Origin: Aurelia coerulea
Lineage: Eukaryota > Cnidaria > Scyphozoa > Semaeostomeae > Ulmaridae
Length of the DNA stretch: 64,000 bases
NCBI GenBank assembly: GCA_039566865.1
Contig: CM076948.1
Span: 23,571,001-23,635,000, forward strand
Reading direction: 5' to 3'
Shown: in pieces, positions 55,601 through 63,987 of the stretch
How the letters are laid out: each line of letters begins with the position of its first letter
How positions within the stretch are numbered: the first letter of the stretch is position 1
Made by a program: the position numbers and the translations under genes
Notes under the pieces: model-generated
Databases searched by the model: none
Told to the model about the DNA's origin: nothing
The model's input: the letters and a program-made list of their open reading frames with translations, nothing else

Positions 55601-58600
55601 TCGTTAGTTTCAACACCCTGTTACTCTTGATTTAGGCCGAATATCGGGAAAATGCACATTGGAAGTGTGCATCAGAATTTATTTTTAAGGAATTCGTTGT
55701 TATTGCTTGAAAATATTCGAGAACCGCAAATCCGTGGAACAAAAACAAAGATAGGTTTTAGCCCTTTTTCTGAGGTTTGCTTGTTTACAGCGGGCCGCCA
55801 TCTTTGAAAATAGCGTGATCTGATTGGTCAGTCCCCAAATCAAAACAAACTTCTCGGTCTATTGAAAACGAAATGTTGCCCTGTTCATACCAAGCCAATT
55901 TTCTCTCCAAGTGAGTACATAGCTTGTAGCGGGCTGATAAACTGACGATAGTATTGTTCAAATGCTGAAATCCATCCTTCACGAATTTTACCCAAAGCAG
56001 CATAACCCATTACCTACAAAGATTGAAACAGTAATTTCATTAATTTGCTAAAATATTACTTGATCCCTGACAAATTCCACCAAAGCAACATTTCGCATAG
56101 ACAGTTCTGTGACAAAGTTCGCAACAAGCAAAATTACAGGTCAAAAATGTGATTTTATTCGTTTCGTAATCTGTAACAGAACTAACTGTCTGAAAGATCG
56201 CCGAGTGCCGTTCCTCTTGCTGTCGCTGAGTCACGTCTCTGTATTCTTTTGTTTACATGTAGCATTTCGTAACAGACATTTTAGCTATTCTACAAAAGTG
56301 GGTGTACATGGCTTAAGTCCGAGGAGAATGAGGAGGCGAGGAGGCTATTTTCTAACTCCGAGGAGCCGAGGATTGGCACTTTCGTGCGAGGGAGGAATCC
56401 CAAAAAATTGCTTAAACCAATGAGGTGCGAGGAAAAAATAAGTTTAGAGATTGAAAATCGAGGCGCTCAGGTTCCTTTGCATTGAAAAGCGAGGAGGAAC
56501 AACGATCTGAAGACATGTCGTCAGAATTTCTTGTCCGAAATCTGATACAATTACGCTGCATTGCGCATAGCGCTGCACAGAATCATTTGTATGGAAACGA
56601 GCCTTCAAAAGTTCAGTGATGAGTTGCACAGATTACTCTTGGTACTTTTGTCGAAAGATTGTCCTCGAGATCCCTCGAAAACCGAAGAGAAAAAGCTGGA
56701 TATAATAACCCACCCAGTATAAGATCGTAGCCCACCCAGTATAGGATCATCCACCCATTTAGGCGCATAGGTTCCATAGCGTGTATAGGTTGGGTAAGAA
56801 TTTCAAATCTTTCACTGGGAAATATGGAATCAGGGGAGGCATTCTAAGCCAAAGTAGAGGATGTTTTTTCAAAAATGTTCCTCATACTCCAATTGATAGG
56901 ATAACTGTCACAAAACTATCAAAGTTTCATTGTCACCAATCGCAAGCATAATATTGGGAGATGCATTTTAAGCCAAAGTCAAGGATGTTTCTTCAAAAAT
57001 GTTACTCGCGCATTGGATAACTGTCACAAAACTATCAAAGTTACTTGTCGCTAATGGCAAGCATGATATTGGGAGATGAATTCTAAGCCAAAGTAAAGGG
57101 CGTGGCCCTAAAGATTTTCCTGGGGCCCTGCCCCCAGACCCCCTCATTTCGATGTATTCCCACTTAAAATTTACTCTAATCACCGCTGCTTACGAGAATT
57201 CACGATGAATTTTTTTAAATCACACAAGTCGAATATTAAGTAAATCTTACACAACAGTCTTGACAAAGTATTCTTATCCTGTCGTAGTTTGATTTTAGCT
57301 AGCCTGTTTGATATATATTTGGATTCGTAAATTTCCTATTTTTCCTCCAGGACCTCCGAGCATAAAATGCCCTTTCAGCAATGCACAGAAGGGCGTTGCC
57401 AAAAGAAAAGAGGGCATCACCTAAGAAGATTTTCCGGGGGCTTCGCCCCCGGACCCTCGGAGTCTTTACGCTTTTGGCGCGAATTAGTGCCCACCCTTTA
57501 ATCTGAAAAAGGTTCCTATGGGCTTGTGGAGTTAGAAGATAAACCAAGCAGAGAACAAGAGAAAAAAGGAATCGAAAGGGCGAGGATTGTTATCTGCCAA
57601 AGAAGAAAAAGAAAAAGAGAAAGAGGGAAACATAAAATGTATTTATTTATATCCGACGGATATTTCTTTCCAAAAATTTTCCAGCATGAAAATTCCTGTT
57701 TACATAAAGATTTACATGTTGGTTGCAAATTTATTTTGGATCTAGTTAAAGGCACATTTAAAAGTCTCATTTTCAAATCTTTTCATTTTACGCCGGTATT
57801 TATCGTGTCCTTTATTTGTTACATTTGTTTCGTTGTGACATCGAGGAGCGAGGAGTCAACTTACTAATTTTTGTAATGCGAGGAGGAAACAATTGGAGAA
57901 AAACGTATTTGCGAGGAGAGCTGATGGCGTTAAATGCGAGGTAGGGAGGAGGGGTAAATTTTTCAACCCCATGTACACCCACACAAAAGAGCCTGAATCG
58001 AGAGTTATTCTTATATATTTTATATGCGACGGTCGATCAAGTGGCGATACAGCTTCTATCGCTATTGTGCACATTCAAAATTCCACAAAACGTCGCAAAA
58101 CATCGTTCGATTCTAACTCTTTTCTGAATAGCTAGGGGGTCAATTGTATACTTAGTTGTATTGTAGGTTTATGTCCTTCAGGTGATGGCCCTGGGGTAGT
58201 CATGATCTTTTGCTCCCCTTGCAGGGACACCGGAGCGATGGTAGGGCAAGGGGGAGAAAAGGAACGTAAGGGCAATCGAGACCAAAGGCAAGCCAAAAAT
58301 TGAGAGGGGGGGGGGGTCCGGGGGTACTCCCCCGGGAAAATTTTTTGTGGCTACGCTAAAATGCTATCAAAAATGTTAATGAACATTAATCATGTTCATT
58401 CACGAAATTTATCGGCTTTTTCTTCACATGTCCTCATTCCGAATCGCATAAGATCGCATATTGCTTATTTTGAAGTTGCAATTGCCAGTCATTCCTCGTT
58501 ATTAGTGTGTTTCTGATAAGGGAATGACGCTATGGCGGCTTTTCTATCAAGTTTCAAAGTAGATTACTGTTTTTCATTAAGAGGGCACTTTGGGCCCCCC

Positions 58601-61600
58601 TCTCCGGCTTTCCTGTCCCCTTGGTATCGTTTCTGTAGTATTGTATGGTAACTCGTTTGTAGTCTTACGTACTTCGAAAATTGTAAATTTTTTACATTGA
58701 ATCTATAAAGAAATGTCTGACTTTAAAAACAAAAGTAGGAAATTAATCTATGACCAATTCATTCACTTACGAAAATAAGGAATCCGAGCCAGGTACGCTT
58801 TTTCACTCATTTTCTTTGATGTTGACATTAATTGAGAATATCAAATCCTCTGGTTCTGAGGCAACCAGTAATTTTGACTTCATTGCTTAATAAATCAGCA
58901 ACTACAAGTCGGATTTGCCCATACAAGGTCCCAAACACTAAACTGACACCTCTTCTATATAAATCTCGAAATGGGGAAAAGTCGGATTCATGGCTGCTGC
59001 GCAGCAACCGTTCAAAGGGCGCACGTGTTTTTTGGGACACCCTGTATTGTCCTTACTTTGCCGGAAAGAGCCAGTGCTGCAAACCTCATATACGTCGGTA
59101 AATCTTTGGTTTCTTCGGCATCTTGCGATTTCCCAGTCACTTCAGGCATTGCAATAGCAAGCTGGCGGAATGGAGTACCGAGATTTAAACCAACCTAGGA
59201 CGGGATAGCAAAGGTTAAAGTGATGACAGTCAGTACCAGTTATCGCTCGCCAAAACGAGACTACAGCCTACCAAAGCGAGACCGCTCAAACTGTTGTAGC
59301 GGGGTATATCAGTTTGGCGGAGGAGCGAAACTCGACTTGTAATCAGTCTAAGCAAATTATTATTATTATTATTATCAATCTATTTATCGTTGGACTACAA
59401 TATATCATAGCTAAATAAAAACAGCAGCTAATTAATTCCAACGTTGAAAAGTTACATACAATATCAGATAAGAAAGTAGTGGGTAAAATATTCACAAGTT
59501 TTCAAAGTACACAATATAAAACAGATACATAACAATATTCATCATAAATAGCCCAAGTTTGGAATAAAAATGTTGCAAAAATGATTATTATAAGAAGCCT
59601 AAATTCGGAATAAAAATGCGGCATAATTTGCATGAACAATTTTCTCCGTATCAATTTTTTATCTTTGTCTTAAATTGACCAAGGGATTCTGAATTGCGTA
59701 TCGTTGGTGGTAACGTTTGCCACAGCTGCGGACCTCTAAATCGGACACTTTCTGTCCCGTTGTTGACAGATCTCACCCTTGGTTGAATAAATTCGTTAAG
59801 ACAGACTGTACTATGCGCATACTGAAGCCCCGGTCAAACGAACTGAACATTTCACCGAGCAACGCTCAACATTTCAGATCTTGATCAGCCAATGCTCAGC
59901 GCTGCTCAGTGCAGGGTGGTCAAACGAGCTAAACATTTCACCCAAAATTTCACTGAGCAAAGCAAACCTTGGTAGGCGCCCCTTGAACAATGAAATTTTC
60001 GCGCCAGAAGTCAATGACCTATCCAAGCTGGGCTGCGCGAGTTGAGAGAAGCTCAGAAGGGTGGTCAAACAAACTGAGCAACGCTCAACAATATCTCGAA
60101 CAAAAGAAATGTTTAATGACTCTCTAAACAATTTTGATCGCCATCAAACAAGACTAAGCAAGACTGAGCACGGCTGAGCAAGAGAGAATTGAACTTTTCT
60201 CTGCACAGGAATGTTGAGCGCTGCTCAGTGAAATGTTCAGTTCGTTTGACCGGTTTTGTGTTGTACAGGAACGAGGTCTGACCATTAAGACCGACGGCTT
60301 TATATTTTGCTGTACAACAACAAAATCGGTTAGTATGTATTTTATTACCCGAACGCTTCTAATTTTGACTCGTATAATTTAGTCAAACGCATTTTGTTAT
60401 TGTCATATTGCTTAAGTCTGTTGCAAATCTCACAGGCCAATGGTCAAACACAACACATGGTGGTATAAAGACAGGTCTGCATTTTGCTCATCAGGAGGAA
60501 ATTTCATTTTTCAGAAAAGTGTTACAACTAGCCCCAGTCTCCCCTACTTTTAGCAAACAATATTTTCGCATCAAAGTTAGTCTTTGGCTGATAGATTGAA
60601 ATTTTAGTTTTGACTGTCGGCCACGCAATTTTTATTCCACAGCCCACCAAACGTTCATTTGCTTTGAAACTTCATTGTGCGTAGTTAAAGTATCACCTAC
60701 CCATTTTAGATGCCTAATGCCACCATGACGGTCGCCAAAATAAACGTTAAATGTACCATCGTTCCCTCCTCCATCGTATGAAAAAATGAGTGACCTATTA
60801 AACGGAGAGTCGTAGAAACCTAGTGCAGCATGAGCCAAATGATGATCAACTGTTATCCACCTAGAAAGAAAACAAAACATAGGCTAAAAACCTAAACACC
60901 CGAAAAAGGATTGGGGAAAATATTGCACCAATGGTTTATTCATCTTCCGCTTGATTTAACGGCAACTTCAGGTACTTTGCCATAATTCGGTTCGCAGCAT
61001 TTTTGATATCTTGGTGATTTTCAGAATTACAGCATTTTTCTATGAATTTGCAAATGTTTTTTCCTTCATCTGTTATCATAATCAAATAAATCTAGAAATA
61101 AATAATTCAATTGGCATACATCGTAGGTCAACTCTTTCTGCATGGGCGTGAAACTTAAGCCTTCCATTAAAAATTAGAATTCTCTCCCGGGGGAGCTACT
61201 TAAGTACTCCATGGTACGGGGTTGTGCCGTTTTTTAGGATACCTTTTTTACGATAGAATCCGGATTAATGGGTACGATTTCCAACGGTATTTAAATATTT
61301 CCAGATTAATGGGTATCCTTTTTGGTAAAAAATCATTTAAGAGAGTACTTTTTCATTCTTTTTATGATATATAGGGATACTTTTTTGGCTTTCCCCGGAT
61401 TTATAGGTATGCTTTTCAGAAAATTTTCCGGATTTATGGGTGGAACTTTCAGGTCCTGAATGGCACAACCACGTAAAATGGGAACTTAAGTAACCCATGG
61501 GATTCTTTGTAGAAATAAGCAACTGAGATGAGAGTACCAATAAATATGCCTCACAAGAATTTTACGTTGTTAAGTGTTATCTTTTGTCTATTCGTAATTT

Positions 61601-63431
61601 CGCATTTTGCCCAAGCACCCGAGTTTTCACTTTTCTCACAGGGCCAAAACGAAAACTCAGACGACATGGGTTAAGTCTAGAAAGGGCTTTTCGACTGAAA
61701 GGCAAAGGACTTTTGTTACTTCTATTGCCAAGGAAGGTCTAAATAATAGCATCAAATATTATTTTCCCATGATAAATATTCGCCCAAGTCGCATGAGTTT
61801 CCAACCTGGCCAGCCATTTCTATGAAGAGATCAGAGCAATCCAAAGTTTTTGCCTGTGATTTGGCTAGCCTTTGCTTCCATAGTTAAAGAAAATTTTCTT
61901 TTCTAATAAGCCAAGCAGACTTACAACTGAGCCTGAAGTACACGGGGGTAACTTCCAAATATGGAGCAACGCAAACGCCGCTAAGGTGGGTCTTTCCCTA
62001 AAAGTTTGGCAGCACGTCCCCATCATTCCAATACTCAAGTTACCATCCCGAGCCTGGATTATAGCTTGGTTATCGAATTGAGAGCTCTCTTGTAAAAACT
62101 AGACTAAAAATGTACCTCTCCGCCTTGACTAGAGATTGAAGGATCTTTACTTGTGTTGGCATTACCCTGCAAGGTAGAAAATTCAGAGGTCATATTCACC
62201 CATTTTTGCTATAGGCGTAGAAGACAGAGGGCTGGGGGGGGGGGTTACAGCCCCCCCTCAAAGTTCGAAAAATATGCAAAAGTCAGCCATAATCGGGCAG
62301 AAATCCGATTTAATTGATTTTTTCTCGGGCAGCCTCCCCTCACATTTTATCTTCCTGTACACTCATGGCTGTTGCAGGGCCTTGCAGGACAGGAATAATA
62401 CCGGGTGAGCCAGAAAACAGTTCCCATTTTCGACAGGCCACGATAAATCATACACTGGACCAATTTCATTTGTTCTTTTGTCAATATCTTATATTATTCT
62501 TGGCTATTTTTCGTTGATTTTTCAGATGCCTACTTATCGATATATCTACGATTTCTTGAATTTTTTGCTTGCGCACAGCCCAAAAAGATCGAAAAACAGT
62601 GATCAAATTTTCTAAAGACTGAACTTGGCAAAATAAAGGAAGTGCTCCTCGAAGTGACCAGGGACTTTTGAATGTATCTTTGAAAGGATATTTGCTAGCA
62701 ACTGTAGTTTGTGCATGTAGGAAATTGAAAAATATTTCAAGCAAGTGTGTAGATTTAGGACTTTTTGATGCAAATTCCCTACAAGCACAAACTACAGTAG
62801 CTAGAAAGTATCATTTCAAAGAAATGATAAAAAATTGAAAGTCTCTGTATTCTGCCAAGTTCAGTCTTTAGAAAATTTGATCACTGTTTTTTCGATCTTT
62901 TTGGGCAGTCCGCAGGCAGAAAATGTTCAAGAAATCGTAAACATGTCAATAAGTAGGCATTCGAAAAATCGAAAAAAAAATAACCAAGAATGATATAGGA
63001 TATTGACAAGAGATTAAATTGAAAATATTTCACATTGGTCCATTGTATGGTTTATCCTGGCATATCGGAAGTGGGAGCTTTTTTCAGGCTCACCCGGTAG
63101 AACAACAATGGAGAAAATGTTTTTGTACAAACGCTGCTGGCAGCATTGGTCCCAACCCTTCAAAGGGAATCTATTAACGCATATATAAGCATTTGATGAA
63201 AATAACAATGCAAAGATAATAGGCCGTAACACGTGCCGCACCATATTTGGGTAACTTATCGAAGTCAAATGGTCAATGTGGCCCTGAAAAATAACTTCAC
63301 TTCTGCGCCGCGGCGCAGAGCATGACCTACCACCAACAAAGGGAAATTTTGCTCATCGTTTTCAGTCGTTTTAGCAGGTTCTCGAAAGTGGCTTTTTTGC
63401 CAAAAATCCCCATATCGATGGGAAAGAATGG
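40481..63431 (-). CDS. NodU/CmcH-family carbamoyltransferase, 17 exons, N-terminus outside the window
   Basis: Predicted O-carbamoyltransferase using carbamoyl phosphate via carbamoyl-adenylate; the acceptor substrate cannot be told. Exons, 5' to 3': 63431-63331, 63283-63242, 62166-62116, 61980-61925, 60860-60701, 59194-59057, 56013-55891, 50150-50091, 49171-49101, 47400-47352, 46977-46868, 45605-45494, 45115-45056, 43931-43855, 42930-42715, 41524-41413, 40606-40481. All phases agree; about 553 residues are visible. The Kae1-like part has the metal motif DHHLAHA, DGGGNDGTF, KVMGYAALGK and DGIVLTGGCALN. The C-terminal part has GVVRGRQEFGPRALGHRS, ESPYMSF, HFDGTSR and LLNTSFNVKGKPIL. These are the diagnostic motifs of Carbam_trans_N and Carbam_trans_C. 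The first 60-70 residues expected of the family lie past the right edge. With 16 introns this is an animal nuclear gene and not bacterial contamination. Ancient transfer from bacteria is possible but not shown. Confidence 0.93.
40945..41036. repeat. Hairpin TAGCCTGCGTGCAGACTCTA
   Basis: TCTACTGATTCCCTGAAGAG is mirrored by CTCTTCAGGGAATCAGTAGA around AGGAACCTCA. The outer TAGCCTGCGT is mirrored by ACGCAGGCTA. Same TAGCCTGCG word at 27440-27470 and 47258. Confidence 0.75.
41413..41524 (-). CDS. Carbamoyltransferase exon 16 (NTSFN)
   Basis: LQTVQKDDEPWYHQLLCEVG, then GYEILLNTSFNVK, the conserved C-terminal NTSFN motif. Donor GTGAGT. Confidence 0.96.
41660..42080 (+). pseudogene. 3' fragment of a non-LTR retrotransposon
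   Basis: Encodes RTKNLLQLPKRNAKHI, then after a frame change NSLAFKGALLWNTLKDTIKN and a C-terminal Cys motif CTCKICN, followed by stop and an (AAT)n tail at 42056-42080. Antisense to the carbamoyltransferase, intron 15. Confidence 0.8.
42453..42627. mobile_element. Intact AATAGACC MITE
   Basis: Perfect 21-bp terminal inverted repeats beginning AATAGACCTTTTAGCTATTC, 175 bp. Reference copy for 20128, 46244 and 56271. No clear target duplication. Confidence 0.85.
42715..42930 (-). CDS. Carbamoyltransferase exon 15
   Basis: FKSREWFRPLCPSVTIECSK, then ESPYMSFAPKLKEEVKDL and HFDGTS. Matches KxREWFRPFAPSV, ESPYM and HxDGTxR of the family. Confidence 0.95.
43096..43689. mobile_element. Palindromic element, CAACAAAGACA ends, 7-bp target duplication
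   Basis: Same family as 6241-6863. Flanked by ATTGCAT (43089-43095 and 43690-43696). The halves are complementary almost end to end. Carbamoyltransferase intron 14. Confidence 0.85.
43855..43931 (-). CDS. Carbamoyltransferase exon 14 (FGPRALG)
   Basis: FGPRALGHRSVLCYPNCKE, then VKDQLN. The invariant FGPRALG carbamoyl-phosphate site. The first GT after CKE is not the donor; the later CAG|GTATGA keeps phase. Confidence 0.95.
44424..44943. repeat. Palindromic repeat, AGGTGGGTGTAAAATTCTAT copy
   Basis: CATAGGTTCCAAATCTTTAA at left, TTTAAAGATTTGGAGCCTATG-type end at right. Matches 19551-20046. Confidence 0.75.
45056..45115 (-). CDS. Carbamoyltransferase exon 13
   Basis: IARILVEEKVAIGVVRGRQE, 20 codons, phase 0 at both ends. 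Equivalent to the family's VGWFQGRMEFGPRALG lead-in. Confidence 0.94.
45494..45605 (-). CDS. Carbamoyltransferase exon 12
   Basis: PKYAPKQVQYAGLPLFDHRY, then LQGTATKRGARMVHIPE. Linker into the C-terminal YrdC-like domain. Phase 2 to 0. Confidence 0.92.
46244..46410. mobile_element. Diverged AATAGACC MITE, reverse orientation
   Basis: AATAGACCTTTTAACTATTC at left; the body matches the reverse complement of 42453-42627 (AATCGAACAACAT, ATAGAAGCT, CGTATAAAAATGTAT). Confidence 0.8.
46868..46977 (-). CDS. Carbamoyltransferase exon 11
   Basis: NVHANELVFEKFGFPVHVPS, then APNDCGISVGAAWAID. Matches the family's P(A)xxDxGxxxGAA segment. Confidence 0.95.
47352..47400 (-). CDS. Carbamoyltransferase exon 10
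   Basis: YQEMIDGIVLTGGCAL, the ASKHA-type glycine motif equivalent to LAGGVALN of bacterial NodU. Confidence 0.93.
47723..48138. mobile_element. TA-flanked element, CACGTTTTTTTTATAAGAAA ends
   Basis: 416 bp with long inverted repeats and TA on both sides. Interior repeats AGTACTAAAAGTTTCTTAAT-type words. Confidence 0.75.
48580..49002. mobile_element. Oligo-G transposon copy with perfect 8-bp target duplication
   Basis: CCCGGGGGGGGTACTTGATT ... GAGTACCCCCCCCCGGG, flanked by GTAGCAGT on both sides. The interior carries direct copies of GATACCCTGTCCCGGAGTA. A nearly full inverted relative lies at 63554-63987. Confidence 0.9.
49101..49171 (-). CDS. Carbamoyltransferase exon 9
   Basis: HVFEKLLCEQVAIHMNLNSD, then EGT and two bases of the next codon. 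Acceptor CCTTGTAG. Confidence 0.9.
49733..49835. repeat. Microsatellite (AATG)n, compound
   Basis: Three blocks of AATG/AATA units interrupted by AATTTTGATG. Possibly the tail of a retroelement to its left. Confidence 0.9.
50091..50150 (-). CDS. Carbamoyltransferase exon 8
   Basis: VLEPNSLSNEDARDVAATSQ, 20 codons. The acceptor TTTCGAAG|G follows a T-rich tract and a CTGAC branch-like site; AAG is a less common acceptor but the only one in phase. Donor GTATCA. Confidence 0.85.
50834..51099. mobile_element. Harbinger-like MITE (GGCCCCGTCCACACGTATAC ends)
   Basis: GGCCCCGTCCACACGTATAC is complemented at the right (...GTAGACGGGGCC). TTA lies on both sides, the PIF/Harbinger duplication. The interior is made of GTAAACGTATAC-like palindromic words. 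Confidence 0.75.
51570..52381. mobile_element. TA-flanked palindromic element with inner palindrome
   Basis: Ends GGGTGTCCCAAAATGATG and complement, same family as 28637-28835. Its centre (about 51847-51974) is a second near-perfect palindrome around GATTAATTTGGCAATAAATA. Confidence 0.75.
52440..52740 (+). pseudogene. 3' fragment of a CR1/L2-like retrotransposon
   Basis: Encodes LPKKKSANGQKCFSFRGAKL, then WNSLPAESKKASSLSSFKNS and stop at about 52646. This is the usual C-terminus after the RT domain. Antisense to the carbamoyltransferase, in its intron 7. Confidence 0.8.
52970..55886. mobile_element. 2.9-kb foldback transposon inserted at a splice donor
   Basis: Arms of about 420 bp (52970 to about 53395, and about 55465-55886) are inverted copies starting GAACAGGGCAACATTTCG. 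ATACCAA is duplicated at 52963-52969 and 55887-55893. The right copy spans the exon 7 donor of the carbamoyltransferase. The loop carries a TA-flanked element (54451-54816) and no recognisable transposase. Confidence 0.9.
54451..54816. mobile_element. TA-flanked element, CACGTATTTTTTCTTATCAG ends
   Basis: Nested inside the foldback transposon. Right end GTATGAAAAAAATACGTG, TA on both sides. Best copy of this subfamily (others near 981 and 37489). Confidence 0.75.
55891..56013 (-). CDS. Carbamoyltransferase exon 7
   Basis: VMGYAALGKIREGWISAF, then EQYYRQFISPLQAMYSLGEK, ending IGL. Equivalent to the family's KLMGLAPYGK region. The last three exon bases and first four intron bases are the target duplication of a 2.9-kb foldback element (52970-55886). 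Confidence 0.93.
56298..57982. mobile_element. Non-autonomous TIR element, GTGGGTGTACATGG ends
   Basis: 1685 bp with perfect 14-bp inverted ends GTGGGTGTACATGG and a 6-bp duplication ACAAAA (56292-56297, 57983-57988). Subterminal DNA is rich in GCGAGGAGG words at both ends. No transposase frame was recognised. Confidence 0.85.
57434..57452. repeat. GC-rich hairpin CCGGGGGCTTCGCCCCCGG
   Basis: Seven-base perfect stem with a CTTCG loop, preceded by GATTTT. Related GATTTTCC-GGGGCCCTGCCCCC at about 57114-57140 and CTTTCCGGGGGGCAGCCCC at about 41130. Confidence 0.7.
59057..59194 (-). CDS. Carbamoyltransferase exon 6
   Basis: VGLNLGTPFRQLAIAMPEVT, ending ALSGK, 46 codons, phase 0 at both ends. 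Confidence 0.92.
59356..59815 (-). pseudogene. 3' fragment of a non-LTR retrotransposon
   Basis: On the minus strand encodes FIQPRVRSVNNGTESVRFRG then PQLWQTLPPTIRNSESLGQF and a stop, followed by a 3' UTR and an (AAT)n tail at about 59357-59376. Carbamoyltransferase intron 5. Confidence 0.8.
59830..60253. mobile_element. Palindromic MITE, CCGGTCAAACGAACTGAACA ends
   Basis: Left CCGGTCAAACGAACTGAACA is complemented at the right end. GCTCAG/CTGAGC words fill the interior. Inserted beside the CGGTTAGTATG repeat (60253-60440). Confidence 0.8.
60701..60860 (-). CDS. Carbamoyltransferase exon 5 (HHxxH motif)
   Basis: WITVDHHLAHAALGFYDSPF, then LIFSYDGGGNDGTFNVYFG. The HHxxH and DGxG motifs are the iron/nucleotide site of the Kae1-like domain. 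Donor TGG|GTAGGT keeps phase with the next exon. Confidence 0.92.
61187..61501. mobile_element. Oligo-G family, short-G variant
   Basis: TCCCGGGGGAGCTACTTAAG ... TTAAGTAACCCATGGG with GGTACGGGGTTGTGCC at left and GGCACAACCACGTAAAATGG at right. ATTAATGGGTA/GGATTTATGGGTA words recur inside. Flanks ATTCTCT/ATTCTTT resemble a target duplication. Confidence 0.65.
61925..61980 (-). CDS. Carbamoyltransferase exon 4
   Basis: RRLRCSIFGSYPRVLQAQL, acceptor CCCACCTTAG and donor GTAAGT. It runs in phase into the DHHLAHA exon. Confidence 0.8.
62116..62166 (-). CDS. Carbamoyltransferase exon 3
   Basis: GNANTSKDPSISSQGGE, 51 nt, phase 0 at both ends, acceptor CCTTGCAG and donor GTACAT. Low-complexity hydrophilic segment with no family motif. 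Confidence 0.65.
62401..63097. mobile_element. TA-flanked palindromic element (CCGGGTGAGCC ends)
   Basis: CCGGGTGAGCCAGAAAAC at left, ...TTTTTTCAGGCTCACCCGG at right, TA outside. The halves are complementary (CACTGGACCAAT against ATTGGTCCATTG). Carbamoyltransferase intron 2. Confidence 0.8.
63242..63283 (-). CDS. Carbamoyltransferase exon 2
   Basis: GHIDHLTSISYPNM after a strong acceptor (TTATTTTTCAG). Only this frame is open. The donor is uncertain: ATG|GTGCGG is preferred, CAC|GTGTTA nine bases on is also in phase. Confidence 0.6.
63331..63431 (-). CDS. Carbamoyltransferase exon 1 (first one visible)
   Basis: Open frame ILSHRYGDFWQKSHF then REPAKTTENDEQNFPLLV, donor GTG|GTAGGT, acceptor ATCAG|CC. 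A stop lies in frame just upstream of the acceptor, so the boundary is set. It joins in phase to the next exon across a 47-bp intron. Divergent N-terminal region, so called from phase and splice sites. Confidence 0.65.
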
Positions 63432-63553
63432 CTGATTAAATCTGGGTAAATTACTGAACCTAATTGGACATATCGTGAATAAAACAAGACAGTTTTCAAT
63501 AATATTGCTTTGACATTCAGGGAGCAGAATTTTTCCAAACACCGGGCCTTTTT

Positions 63554-63987
63554 CCCGGGGGGGGGGGGTACTCATATATTTACCGTACGGGGACATGCCG
63601 CCGAACAGGGTATCATTTTCAGGATTCCTACTCCAGGACAGGGTATCGGTATCACTTTTATGTAGTCGGCTCCATGACAGGGCCCATATTTTGTATAATT
63701 GACTACGTAACGTGGTCGTAAGCCATTTGCACTCCGCGAGTGTGATTTAAATCGTTTGGATGGCAACATTTCCGCTCTTTTGATAGATTTCTATCAAATT
63801 TCTATCAAATTACCAGGGCAGCGTACAATTTTGCATGAAGAAACTCAAGAACAGGGTATCCTTTTATTAATTTCACTCCGGGACAGGGTATCATTTTTGG
63901 GAATTTTACTCCGGGACAGGGTGCCTTTTCAGATTATCCAGCGGCACTTCCCCGTATTTTCGTAAACCAAGTACCTCCCCCGGGACC
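63554..63987. mobile_element. Oligo-G transposon copy at the right edge
   Basis: CCCGGGGGGGGGGTACTCAT ... AGTACCTCCCCCGGG, flanked by GCCTTTTT/ACCTTTTT. The interior is the reverse complement of 48580-49002, including the GATACCCTGTCC words. Confidence 0.85.

Larger units (their letters stand above)
56271..58145. mobile_element. AATAGACC MITE split by a 1.7-kb TIR element
   Basis: Outer pieces 56271-56297 and 57983-58145 together rebuild the 42453 copy (TTTTAGCTATTCTACAAAA ... GCACATTCAAAATTCC). Confidence 0.8.

Noticed and set aside
58750..58800. Exon-like segment with a GTAAGT donor on the minus strand
   Set aside because: Exon 6 ends ALSGK and exon 7 starts VMGYAALGK, which are contiguous in the family; the segment breaks phase.
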